Shown here piece after piece: positions 6,701 through 13,513 of a stretch of DNA of 14,882 nucleotides. Positions within the stretch are counted from its first letter, which is position 1; each line of letters begins with the position of its first letter. This DNA comes from Desulfovibrio sp. GTDB lineage: Bacteria; Desulfobacterota; Desulfovibrionia; Desulfovibrionales; Desulfovibrionaceae. Under the pieces are notes generated by a model that did no database searches, was not told the DNA's origin, and saw only the letters and a program-made list of their open reading frames with translations. The stretch is taken from the NCBI GenBank assembly GCA_020217165.1, contig JAIWOE010000085.1, positions 1 through 14,882 of the forward strand, written 5' to 3'. Both the position numbers and the translations under genes were made by a program.

Positions 6701-8083
6701 GTGAAGTTCGAAGCATTTGCGCTTGATGCGCAAATCATGGCCGGCGTCCGTGATGCCGGCTACGCCACGGCCACGCCCATCCAGGCCCAGGCCATTCCCG
6801 CCCTGCTCGCCGGGCACGATGTCATCGGGCTGGCCCAGACCGGCACCGGTAAAACCGCCGCCTTCGTGTTGCCGCTCTTGCAGCGCCTGCTCGCCAATGG
6901 CGCCAGAAAAGACGGCCCCATCCGCACCCTGGTGCTGGCCCCCACCCGGGAGCTGGCGGTGCAGATCCATCAGGACTGGACAGCCCTGGGCCGCCACACC
7001 GGCTACCGCAGCGCGGCCGTCATTGGTGGCGTGGGGCAATTCGGGCAGGTCAAGGCCCTGCGCCGGGCCTCCATCTGCGTGGCCTGTCCCGGCCGGCTGC
7101 TGGACCTCATGGACCAGCGCCTGGCCGACCTCTCCCACGTGGACGCCCTGGTGCTGGACGAAGCGGATACCATGCTGGACATGGGCTTCTTGCCGGCCAT
7201 CAAGGCCATTCTGGCCAAGTTGCCCAAGAATCGCCAGACGTTGCTCTTTTCCGCCACCATGCCGTCCCAGATCCGCACCCTGGCCGAAGGCATGATGACC
7301 GCTCCGCAGGTCATCAAGGTGGCCAACACTTCGCCCGCGGCCAGCGTCTCCCACTCGGTGTATCCCGTGGAGGACGGCCTCAAGCTGGCCGTGCTGGAAA
7401 CCATGCTCCGCCAGGACGATGCCGAAAGCGTCATCGTCTTTACCCGCACCAAGCATCGGGCCAAGTCCCTGGCCCTCAAGCTGGGCGGCAAAGGCCTGAC
7501 CGTGACCTCCTTGCAGGGCAACATGTCCCAGAGCAAGCGCCAGGAGGCCATGAGCGGCTTCAAAAGCGGCAAGTACCGCGTGCTGGTGGCCACGGATATC
7601 GCTGCCCGGGGCATTGACTGCAAGAGCGTGAGCCACGTCATCAACTTTGATCCGCCGGATACGGCCGAGGCCTACACCCACCGCATCGGCCGCACCGGCC
7701 GCGCGGATCGCTGCGGAACGGCCGTGACCCTGGTGACGGACAGCGACCGCCGGCTCATGCGCGACATTGAACGCGCCCTGGGGTGCCGCATCGAGCGCGG
7801 CTCCTTCCCCCAGTGTGACTGCCTGCTGGCCAACGCTCCCCGCCAGGAGCAGCCCCGTCCCCAGGCGCAAAGCCAGGCGAGGCCCCAGGGGAGATCCATG
7901 ACGGGTGACGGCCGCAATGGGGACGTTCGGCACGACGACGCCCGGCGGGCCGATGCCCGCCCCGGCCAGCCCCGGCGTGGTGGCCGTCCTGATGGCAATG
8001 GCCGTGGCGCCAGCCAGGGTTCCGGGCATGGCGCCGGGCAGGGCAATCGCCGGCCGCGCCGCAACGAATCCGCCTACGCCTGA
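6701..8083 (+). CDS. rhlE: DEAD-box ATP-dependent RNA helicase (RhlE type)
   Basis: Unwinds short RNA duplexes in ribosome assembly, RNA decay or cold adaptation; acts in the cytoplasm. The 460 residues carry the full motif set: Q motif ATPIQAQAIP (24-33), Walker A AQTGTGKT (45-52), PTREL (81-85), CPGR (129-132, usually TPGR), DEAD (153-156), SAT (184-186), ARGID (302-306) and HRIGRTGR (327-334). The tail from about 378 is a disordered Arg/Gly/Gln/Asp-rich extension (RRGGRPDGNGRG), the usual RNA-binding tail of this class. The start is GTG at 6701 with TAGGAG at 6689-6694. A strong hairpin follows the gene. RhlE is the best subfamily match, but CsdA/RhlB-like alternatives cannot be excluded by eye. 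Confidence 0.93.
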   Translation: MKFEAFALDAQIMAGVRDAGYATATPIQAQAIPALLAGHDVIGLAQTGTGKTAAFVLPLLQRLLANGARKDGPIRTLVLAPTRELAVQIHQDWTALGRHTGYRSAAVIGGVGQFGQVKALRRASICVACPGRLLDLMDQRLADLSHVDALVLDEADTMLDMGFLPAIKAILAKLPKNRQTLLFSATMPSQIRTLAEGMMTAPQVIKVANTSPAASVSHSVYPVEDGLKLAVLETMLRQDDAESVIVFTRTKHRAKSLALKLGGKGLTVTSLQGNMSQSKRQEAMSGFKSGKYRVLVATDIAARGIDCKSVSHVINFDPPDTAEAYTHRIGRTGRADRCGTAVTLVTDSDRRLMRDIERALGCRIERGSFPQCDCLLANAPRQEQPRPQAQSQARPQGRSMTGDGRNGDVRHDDARRADARPGQPRRGGRPDGNGRGASQGSGHGAGQGNRRPRRNESAYA

Positions 8084-8111
8084 TCGCCGCCTTCGGGCTG
8101 CGTGATGTTCC

Positions 8112-8151
8112 ATGCCGGGGAGGGCGGGAGTGATCCCGTCCTTCCCGGCAT
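8112..8151 (+). terminator. Strong terminator-like hairpin after the helicase
   Basis: An 18-bp stem (8112-8129 with 8134-8151) pairs without gaps, with two G-U wobbles, around a GTGA (GNRA) tetraloop. It begins 28 nt after the helicase stop. No U-tract follows (CCTTGCG), so it may be a terminator of the U-less kind or an mRNA 3'-end stabiliser. Confidence 0.7.
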
Positions 8152-8265
8152 CCTTGCGTGGCGCCTCCGTGCAGCGTCAGCTCCGAAGGGCCGACCGCCA
8201 GGCAGCACCGACGAGCAGGATCCGCATAATTGAGGAACTGTTTGAAATCCGAGAAGGATCATGGC

Positions 8266-9939
8266 ATGGGTGGTTTTTGGACCACAACCAGAAGCGTCCC
8301 TGCCCTGCGCACACTCCTGCTGGGGAACACCATCAAAAGCCGGTTGCGGCTCTTCAGCCTGGCGCTTGTGCTGTTGCCACCGGCCCTGGGGTTGGGGTTC
8401 TTCGCCATCTACGCCATGTCCTATCTGGAAGAGCGGGCCTACGAGACCCTGCGCCACGTGCTGGAATATGACCGGGATTTCATCGAGCGCTGGATGGACG
8501 AGCGCCGGCGGGACGTGGCCTTCCTGGCGACCCTGCCCGTGGTCCAGCGCCAGGACTTCCCGGCCATGAAGCACGTGTTCCAGCAGTACGCCGCCACCCA
8601 TGACGACGTGTCTGGGGTGGTGTTCATTGATGCGGACGGCTTCAACGTGGTGGACTCCAGCGGCCCCAAACTTGTCAATGTCCAGGATCGCGACTACTTC
8701 CGCGCCGGACAGGAAGGCCGGGCCTTCGTCTCGGACATTCTAATCGGTCGCACCTCGGGCGAGCCCATCATTATCGTCTCCGCACCGGTGCTGGTGGCTG
8801 GCGAGTTCAAGGGCGTGATCATGACCCCCGTGCGCCTGACCACGGTGGATGCCCTGCTGCGCTCCCTCAAGGTGGGCCGCCAGGGCAGTGTGGCCCTGCT
8901 GGACGGCCATGGCGCCTGGCATGTGGGCCAGGGTGAATCCGTCGCCAGCGGTTCCGCCAATGCCACCACCGCCTTCCTCCCCCAGGCCGACCTGCAGCGC
9001 GCCCTGGCCCGGGGCGAGGCCGTGAACACGGTGAACGCCCAGGGGCAACGGGCCCTGGGGGCGGCCATTCCCCTGAATGGCGGCGCCTGGGTGCTGGCCG
9101 GGCAATTGCCCCTGGCCGAGGCGCTGGAGGAGTACAGCACCTTCCTGCTCACGGCCCTGCTGGGCGGCCTGCTGACCCTGGCGGCCATCACGCCGTTTTT
9201 GTTGCGGATCATCCGGTCCCTGGAGCGGCCCATGCATCAGCTGGCGGAGCTTGCCAGGGACATGGCCGAAGGACGGTTCGCCACCTCCTGCCCGTTCCCC
9301 GGCCCTCGGGAGCAGTCCCTGTGGGAGGTTCGCGTCCTCACCGAGGCCTTTTGTCGCATGCAGGAAATGGTGGGGGAAAGCATGGAGACCCTCAAGCAGG
9401 TGGCCATTACCGACCAGCTTACCGGGCTGGCCAACCGGCGGCACCTGATGGTCGAGGGCAGCCGCATTGTGGACATCTGCCTGCGGGGCGATGCGCCTTG
9501 CACCTGTATCATGGCCGACGTGGATCACTTCAAGCGCATCAACGATACCTGGGGCCACCAGGTGGGGGACGAGGCCCTGCGTCTGGTGGCCGCCACCCTG
9601 CGGCGGGAATGCCGGGGATCCGATATCCTGGCCCGGTTCGGGGGAGAAGAATTCGTCGTCGTGGCTCCCAATGCGGATCAGGTTCAGGGGGTGGAACTGG
9701 CCGAACGGCTGCGGCTGGCCATCGTCGCGGCCGAGTTGTGGGTGGGGGATGTGCGGGTGCCCATGACCATGAGCTTTGGCGTGGCGGAATGCCTTGGGGA
9801 AAGCCTGGAGACCGTGGCCTCCCACGGGTCGGCCACCATCGATTTGGTGCTGCAGGATGCCCTGCGCCGGGCGGATGCAGCCCTGTACCAGGCCAAGCAA
9901 AGTGGCCGCAACCAGGTAGCCGTGGACGGCGATTTCTGA
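8266..9939 (+). CDS. Membrane-bound diguanylate cyclase (dCache-HAMP-GGDEF)
   Basis: Predicted to make cyclic di-GMP from two GTP in response to a periplasmic ligand. The 557 residues are: membrane helix about 29-52; periplasmic dCache sensor about 55-290 with the conserved VQDRDYFRAGQEG and SDILIGRTSGEPIIIVSAPV; second membrane helix about 293-316; HAMP about 317-370; and GGDEF domain about 395-550. The active-site signature is GGEEF (459-463), a functional variant. An inhibitory I-site RxxD is present as RGSD (450-453), exactly five residues before it, so product feedback is likely. The ATG at 8266 has AAGGA at 8254-8258; an in-frame TTG at 8230 is less supported. A CATAAT sequence at 8225-8230 could be a -10, but no good -35 is visible. 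Given the motility genes nearby, a role in the motile-sessile switch is possible. Confidence 0.95.
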   Translation: MGGFWTTTRSVPALRTLLLGNTIKSRLRLFSLALVLLPPALGLGFFAIYAMSYLEERAYETLRHVLEYDRDFIERWMDERRRDVAFLATLPVVQRQDFPAMKHVFQQYAATHDDVSGVVFIDADGFNVVDSSGPKLVNVQDRDYFRAGQEGRAFVSDILIGRTSGEPIIIVSAPVLVAGEFKGVIMTPVRLTTVDALLRSLKVGRQGSVALLDGHGAWHVGQGESVASGSANATTAFLPQADLQRALARGEAVNTVNAQGQRALGAAIPLNGGAWVLAGQLPLAEALEEYSTFLLTALLGGLLTLAAITPFLLRIIRSLERPMHQLAELARDMAEGRFATSCPFPGPREQSLWEVRVLTEAFCRMQEMVGESMETLKQVAITDQLTGLANRRHLMVEGSRIVDICLRGDAPCTCIMADVDHFKRINDTWGHQVGDEALRLVAATLRRECRGSDILARFGGEEFVVVAPNADQVQGVELAERLRLAIVAAELWVGDVRVPMTMSFGVAECLGESLETVASHGSATIDLVLQDALRRADAALYQAKQSGRNQVAVDGDF

Positions 9940-9984
9940 GGCCGACTCCGCCGGGCCGTGTTTCTGCCGCACCAGGGCTTGCCT

Positions 9985-9998
9985 TGATCCCGGGATCA
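9985..9998. promoter_or_regulatory. 14-bp perfect palindrome upstream of the permease gene
   Basis: TGATCCCGGGATCA is a perfect 14-bp palindrome ending 16 nt before the permease ATG. It could be an operator for a dimeric repressor. A perfect 14-mer is expected about once by chance in a window of this length, so position is the main argument. Confidence 0.3.
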
Positions 9999-10014
9999 TG
10001 CCACAGACGCGGGC

Positions 10015-10980
10015 ATGTTCACCGCCGTCTCCTTTGATATCGTCCTCTTCTGTGCCCAGGCTGCGGCCATCGTGCTGGAGGCCATGCCCTTTCTGCTGGC
10101 GGGCTCCATCCTGGGGGCCTGCGTGGATGTGTGGCTTACCCCCGAACGCGTGGCCAAATACGTTCCTTCCAGCCGGGCCGGCAGCATTTGCGCCGGCCTG
10201 TTTGCCGGGGTCCTGCTGCCCACCTGCGAGTGCGGCGTGGTGCCCGTGGTGCGCCGGCTCCTGGCCCGGGGGGTGCCCTCCGGCGCGGCCTTCGCCTACC
10301 TGCTGGCCGGGCCGGTGGTCAATCCCGTGGTCATCGCCTCCACCTGGTTCGCCTTCAAGGGGGATCCGACCCTGCTGGCCGCACGCCTGGGCATGACCCT
10401 GGTGACGGCGGGCTGTACTGCGGCGGTGTTGGCCGGCATCCCTTCTGTCGTGGCCCTGCGGGGCACTGGCCAGGCCGCGGGCTGCGGCTGCGGCCATGAC
10501 CATGACCACAACCACAACGGAGGCTGCGGTTGTGGTTGCGATGTGAATGATGCCGAGTCCTTACCCATGTGGGCCCGCATTGCGCGTACGGCTTCGAGGG
10601 AGTTCATCGCCATGAGCCAGTTCCTGGTGCTGGGGGCCCTGGCCGCGGCGGCCTTCCGCAGCTTCGTGCCAGGCTCGGTGGTCCAGTCCCTGTCGGACAA
10701 CCTGCCCCTGGCCGTGCTGGGCATGATGGGTCTGGCGGTGCTGCTGTCCATCTGCTCCGAGGCCGATGCCTTCGTGGCCGCCAGTTTTTCGGCCTTTCCC
10801 TGGCCTGCCCTGGCGGCCTTCACGGTCATCGGTCCCATGCTGGATTTGAAGCTGCTGCCCATGTTCTGGGCCTCCTTCCACCCGCGAGTGGCCACGGTGC
10901 TGACGATTCTGCCGTTCCTGCTGGTGGCGGTCATGGCCCTGGCCCTGGGGCAGTTCGTTCCCCTGGGGGGCCAGCCATGA
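10015..10980 (+). CDS. DUF318/ArsP-type permease (UPF0718) with Cys/His-rich loop
   Basis: Integral membrane permease of the COG0701 type (YraQ/YcgR/ArsP relatives), thought to move metals, metalloids or organoarsenicals; the substrate here is unknown. The 321 residues have about eight hydrophobic segments in two halves. The halves carry the paired family signatures LLPTCECGVVPVVR (67-80, with the CEC at 71-73) followed by LLAGPVVNPVVI, and SICSEADAFVAASF (246-259). Between them, at 157-176, is a soluble loop made only of Cys, Gly, His, Asp and Asn, a likely metal-binding loop. The ATG at 10015 is the only start after an in-frame TGA at 9985; its ribosome site is weak. The ATGA overlap with the next gene shows they are translated together. 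Confidence 0.88.
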   Translation: MFTAVSFDIVLFCAQAAAIVLEAMPFLLAGSILGACVDVWLTPERVAKYVPSSRAGSICAGLFAGVLLPTCECGVVPVVRRLLARGVPSGAAFAYLLAGPVVNPVVIASTWFAFKGDPTLLAARLGMTLVTAGCTAAVLAGIPSVVALRGTGQAAGCGCGHDHDHNHNGGCGCGCDVNDAESLPMWARIARTASREFIAMSQFLVLGALAAAAFRSFVPGSVVQSLSDNLPLAVLGMMGLAVLLSICSEADAFVAASFSAFPWPALAAFTVIGPMLDLKLLPMFWASFHPRVATVLTILPFLLVAVMALALGQFVPLGGQP

Positions 10981-11750
10981 GCACCCTGACGCAGCGTCTC
11001 GGCGGCCGACTGGAGGCGGCGGTGTTCCTGGCCCTGGGGGGATGGTGCCTGCGCCTGCTCATGACCGGGGATTCCTGGCTCTTCCTGCACCCGCGGTTCC
11101 GTGTGTTGCTGGCGGGCTCGGCCTTTGTGTGCGTGTTTTTCGGCATGCTGCTCATGCTGCACCCCCTGCCGCGGCCCCACTGGCGGGGTATGGCCTGCCT
11201 GGTGCTGACCATTGCCCTGGGCGTGGCCGGGCAGCGAGGGCTGCGGCCGCAGGGAGCCGAGTCCCTGGAGCGCCTGTCCCAGGCCGACACGCCGGCCGCC
11301 TTCACCTATGATGGCCGCGACTACCTGCCCCTGAACCTGGCGGAACTCTACCTGCTGACCGAGTCCGACCCCCCGCCCGGGGCCGACGACCGCTTCGCCC
11401 TGCAGGGCATGCTGTTGCCGGACCCCGAAGGCCTGGCCCCTGGGGTGCTGTTGCGGTTGCAGATCGTCTGTTGCCTGGCGGACGCCGTGGGGGTTGGCTT
11501 TCGGGTGGAAGGAGGAAAGCTGCCGCCCCCCGATGGTCGCTGGGTGCGCCTGCTGGGTCGGCTGCGGCCCGTGTCCGAGGCCATGGCCGAGGCGGCGCGC
11601 CAATCTGCCGTGTCCTCGCAGTTCCAGGGCGTATTTGTGGCCGTGGTGGCGCCGGGGCATGTGTTTGTGGTGGAAGAGGTGCAGACCATCAGCACGCCGG
11701 CCATGCCCTTCATCGGGGAAATCCGCATGGAGCCGCCCTTTGCCTACTGA
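10977..11750 (+). CDS. DUF1980/TIGR03943 family putative permease subunit
   Basis: This family (YcgQ/UPF0703-like) is commonly found next to a DUF318 permease, as in the B. subtilis ycgR-ycgQ pair, and is regarded as its partner subunit; the mechanism is not established. The 257 residues begin with two or three membrane helices (about 13-30, 42-62, 70-86). A soluble C-terminal domain follows, with the family signature LQIVCCLADAVGVGFRVE (CC at 165-166) and a C-terminal SVSSQFQGVF-like strand region ending PPFAY. The adjacent cysteines are a likely metal or thiol site. The start ATG (10977-10979) overlaps the permease TGA stop. Confidence 0.87.
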   Translation: MSTLTQRLGGRLEAAVFLALGGWCLRLLMTGDSWLFLHPRFRVLLAGSAFVCVFFGMLLMLHPLPRPHWRGMACLVLTIALGVAGQRGLRPQGAESLERLSQADTPAAFTYDGRDYLPLNLAELYLLTESDPPPGADDRFALQGMLLPDPEGLAPGVLLRLQIVCCLADAVGVGFRVEGGKLPPPDGRWVRLLGRLRPVSEAMAEAARQSAVSSQFQGVFVAVVAPGHVFVVEEVQTISTPAMPFIGEIRMEPPFAY

Positions 11751-11960
11751 AGCAGGGCGTCGGGGGGCACCATGAGACAGGTCGGGGTGATGTGGTGATC
11801 TGTAGACATTGATGGATGGTGGCGCCGTTGGCACACAACGCGTCATCTGATGTGGTAAGTCACCACAAATCAACGGGCAACGCAAGAATCTATTGCGCCG
11901 CGCCGCAGGACAGGAACGCCCCGCCGGCGCGGCGACAATGGGGAGATGGATCAGCGATGT
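11751..11960. other. Convergent intergenic region with inverted repeats
   Basis: This 210-bp gap lies between two converging genes. I see no convincing ORF. It holds a direct repeat TGATGTGGT (11788-11796 and 11848-11856). An inverted repeat TGTGGT-N5-ACCACA lies at 11851-11867, and a long GC-rich stem lies at 11896-11934. Base composition is slightly lower in G+C than the flanking genes near 11840-11895. A small RNA is possible but not shown. Confidence 0.5.
11896..11934 (-). terminator. GC-rich stem-loop, candidate terminator of the rubredoxin-like gene
   Basis: CGCCGCGCCG (11896-11905) pairs perfectly over 10 bp with CGGCGCGGCG (11925-11934) around a 19-nt loop. It starts 27 bp after the rubredoxin-like stop on the minus strand. 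It is followed there by a weakly T-rich CAATAGATTCTT. It could also stop readthrough from the plus-strand permease unit. Confidence 0.45.
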
Positions 11961-12176
11961 TCAGACGGCGCAGTCTGCTTCCTTGGTGGATCCAGGGCCC
12001 GCCAGGGGGCGGAAGCATTTTTTTCCGGCCCGGCAAATGGGGCAGACCCAGTCTTCGGGCAGGTCTTCAAAGCTGGTCCCGGGCGGGATTTTTTTGCGCT
12101 TGTCACCCTTGTCGGGATCATAGATGTAGCCGCAGTTCACGGTCTGGCATTGCCACATGTCTTCGGGTCGAGCCAT
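11961..12176 (-). CDS. Rubredoxin-like protein with CX4C first iron-ligand pair
   Basis: A small Fe(SCys)4 electron-transfer protein of 71 residues. The core [33 protein letters not shown] is classic rubredoxin. The second ligand pair is C45-P-I-C48, but the first is C10-QTVN-C15, with four residues between cysteines instead of two. I recall a Desulfovibrio rubredoxin-like protein (Rdl) with this spacing. Extra cysteines occur at 54 and 69, and there is a short Gly/Ser tail. The ATG at 12176 has AAGGGGG about 5 nt upstream. It is divergent from the DUF39 gene. Likely roles are electron donation to oxygen- or peroxide-detoxifying enzymes; the partner is not in the window. Confidence 0.9.
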   Translation of the reverse strand: MARPEDMWQCQTVNCGYIYDPDKGDKRKKIPPGTSFEDLPEDWVCPICRAGKKCFRPLAGPGSTKEADCAV

Positions 12177-12203
12177 GCGTGCCCCCTTGCACGTTCAGCG
12201 GTT

Positions 12204-12225
12204 CCCCCGGCCGATGCCGGCAGGG
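12204..12225. other. Hairpin in the rubredoxin-like gene leader
   Basis: CCGGC (12207-12211) pairs with GCCGG (12216-12220) around a CGAT loop. It extends by CCC/GGG (12204-12206 with 12223-12225) across a 2-nt bulge. It lies between the divergent rubredoxin-like and DUF39 genes, 28 bp before the rubredoxin-like start. Function unknown. Confidence 0.4.
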
Positions 12226-12236
12226 GCGAATATCCC

Positions 12237-12264
12237 TTCCTACCAGGGGAGAACGGGAAGTCAA
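12237..12264 (-). promoter_or_regulatory. Possible promoter of the rubredoxin-like gene
   Basis: On the minus strand TTGACT (12259-12264, 5 of 6) and TAGGAA (12237-12242, 3 of 6) are 16 nt apart. The start would fall near 12230, placing the 12204-12225 hairpin in the mRNA leader. Confidence 0.3.
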
Positions 12265-12299
12265 GCCGGTTCGGCGCATGTTGCAGCCCACTGCATGCA

Positions 12300-12328
12300 T
12301 TGTCTGCACCGAGCAAACAGGATATGGT
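12300..12328 (+). promoter_or_regulatory. Sigma-70-like promoter of the DUF39-larE operon
   Basis: TTGTCT (12300-12305, 4 of 6) and TATGGT (12323-12328, 4 of 6) are exactly 17 nt apart. The predicted leader is only about 24 nt, which leaves no space for a riboswitch on this transcript. Confidence 0.45.
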
Positions 12329-12358
12329 GACGGCCTTCACACGTTCAAGGAATAACAC

Positions 12359-13513
12359 ATGCCTAAAACTATTCAAGAAATCAACGCAAAGATCAAGGCC
12401 GGCAAGGCCGTGGTGCTGGATGCCGAAGAAATGGTCCAGGCCGTGAAAGACATGGGCCTCAAGGCCGCGGCGGAGCAGGTGGACGTGGTGACCACCGGCA
12501 CCTTCTCCCCCATGTGCTCCTCGGGCATGCTCTTCAACTTCGGGCAGGAGCCGCCCACCATCAAGGCGTCCTCCGTGAGCCTGAACAGCATCCCGGCCTA
12601 TGGCGGCCTGGCCGCCGTGGACGCCTACCTGGGGGCCACGGAGCTGCCCAAGGACGATCCCCTGAACAAGGTGTACCCCGGCCAGTTCAAGTACGGCGGC
12701 GGCCACGTGATCGAAGATCTGGTGGCCGGCAAGGCCGTGCGCCTCAAGGCCAAGGGCTACGGCACGGACTGCTACCCCCGCCGGGAGCTGGAAAAACAGG
12801 TCACTCTGGCCGAGCTGCCCTACGCCCAGCTGCTCAACCCCCGCAACGGCTACCAGAGCTACAACGTGGCCGTGAACCTGGGGTCCAAGCTCATTTATAC
12901 ATACATGGGGCCCATCAAGGCCAAGCTGCGCAACGCCAACTACGCCACCTCGGGCTGTCTCTCGCCCCTGTTCAATGATCCGTTGTTCAAGACCATCGGC
13001 CTTGGCACCAAGATCTTCCTGGGCGGCGGCGTGGGCTGGGTGCTGGGCGCCGGCACGCAACATAATCCCGCACCCAAGCGCACGGAGCGGGGCATCCCCC
13101 TGTCCGCCGCGGGCACCCTCATGGTCCGCGGGGACATGAAGGGCATGACGGCGCGCTACCTGCGCGGGGTATCCTTCGTGGGCTACGGCTGCTCCCTGGC
13201 CGTGGGGCTGGGCATCCCCATCCCCATCCTCAATGAGGAGATGGCCTACTACACCAGCGTGAGCGATGCGGACATCCCCATGCCCGTGAAGGATTACTCC
13301 CAGGACTACCCCCAGGGTGTGCCGCGGGTGCTCAAACACGTGACCTATGCCGAGCTCAAATCCGGCTCCATTGAGGTGGAAGGCAAGCAGGTGCCCGCCG
13401 TGCCCCTGACGAGTTGGGTGCTCTCCAAGGAAATTGCCCAGACCCTCAAGCAGTGGATCCAGGGTGGGCAATTCACTCTTACCGAAGCACAGGAGTTGCT
13501 GCCGGCGGGATAA
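12359..13513 (+). CDS. DUF39 homocysteine biosynthesis protein (aspartate-semialdehyde sulfurtransferase type)
   Basis: DUF39 proteins (PF01837) take part in a route, known from methanogens and sulfate reducers, that converts aspartate semialdehyde and sulfide directly to homocysteine. The 384-residue product opens MPKTIQEINAKIKAGKAVVLDAEEM and has the family motifs TTGTFSPMCSSGMLFN (45-60), KYGGGHVIEDLV, GYGTDCYPRRE (133-143) and GAGTQHNP. Cys53 and Cys138 are at positions corresponding, as I recall, to the persulfide-forming cysteines of the Methanosarcina enzyme. No CBS or ferredoxin/NIL domain is attached, and no such gene is adjacent, so the usual ferredoxin partner must lie elsewhere. 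The ATG at 12359 has AAGGAA at 12347-12352. The stop TAA overlaps the next start by one base (TAATG). Confidence 0.93.
   Translation: MPKTIQEINAKIKAGKAVVLDAEEMVQAVKDMGLKAAAEQVDVVTTGTFSPMCSSGMLFNFGQEPPTIKASSVSLNSIPAYGGLAAVDAYLGATELPKDDPLNKVYPGQFKYGGGHVIEDLVAGKAVRLKAKGYGTDCYPRRELEKQVTLAELPYAQLLNPRNGYQSYNVAVNLGSKLIYTYMGPIKAKLRNANYATSGCLSPLFNDPLFKTIGLGTKIFLGGGVGWVLGAGTQHNPAPKRTERGIPLSAAGTLMVRGDMKGMTARYLRGVSFVGYGCSLAVGLGIPIPILNEEMAYYTSVSDADIPMPVKDYSQDYPQGVPRVLKHVTYAELKSGSIEVEGKQVPAVPLTSWVLSKEIAQTLKQWIQGGQFTLTEAQELLPAG

Noticed and set aside
6413..8113. A 566-codon minus-strand frame opposite the DEAD-box helicase
   Set aside because: Composition typical of GC-rich antisense frames, while the helicase motifs on the plus strand are complete.
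8155..8177. TGGCGCCTCCGTGC as a sigma-54 promoter for the diguanylate cyclase
   Set aside because: The GG-to-GC spacing is 9, not 10, and the flanking bases do not match.
8740..10515. A 591-codon minus-strand frame opposite the diguanylate cyclase and permease
   Set aside because: No recognisable domain, and it runs across two well-supported genes; shadow frame.
11828..11844. TTGGCAC resembling a sigma-54 -24 element
   Set aside because: The GC at -12 is not at the required 10-nt distance from GG and no TTGC follows; no gene starts downstream on that strand.
12240..12358. A SAM- or SAH-type riboswitch before the homocysteine-biosynthesis gene
   Set aside because: I find no matching conserved core, and the best promoter leaves a leader of only about 24 nt.
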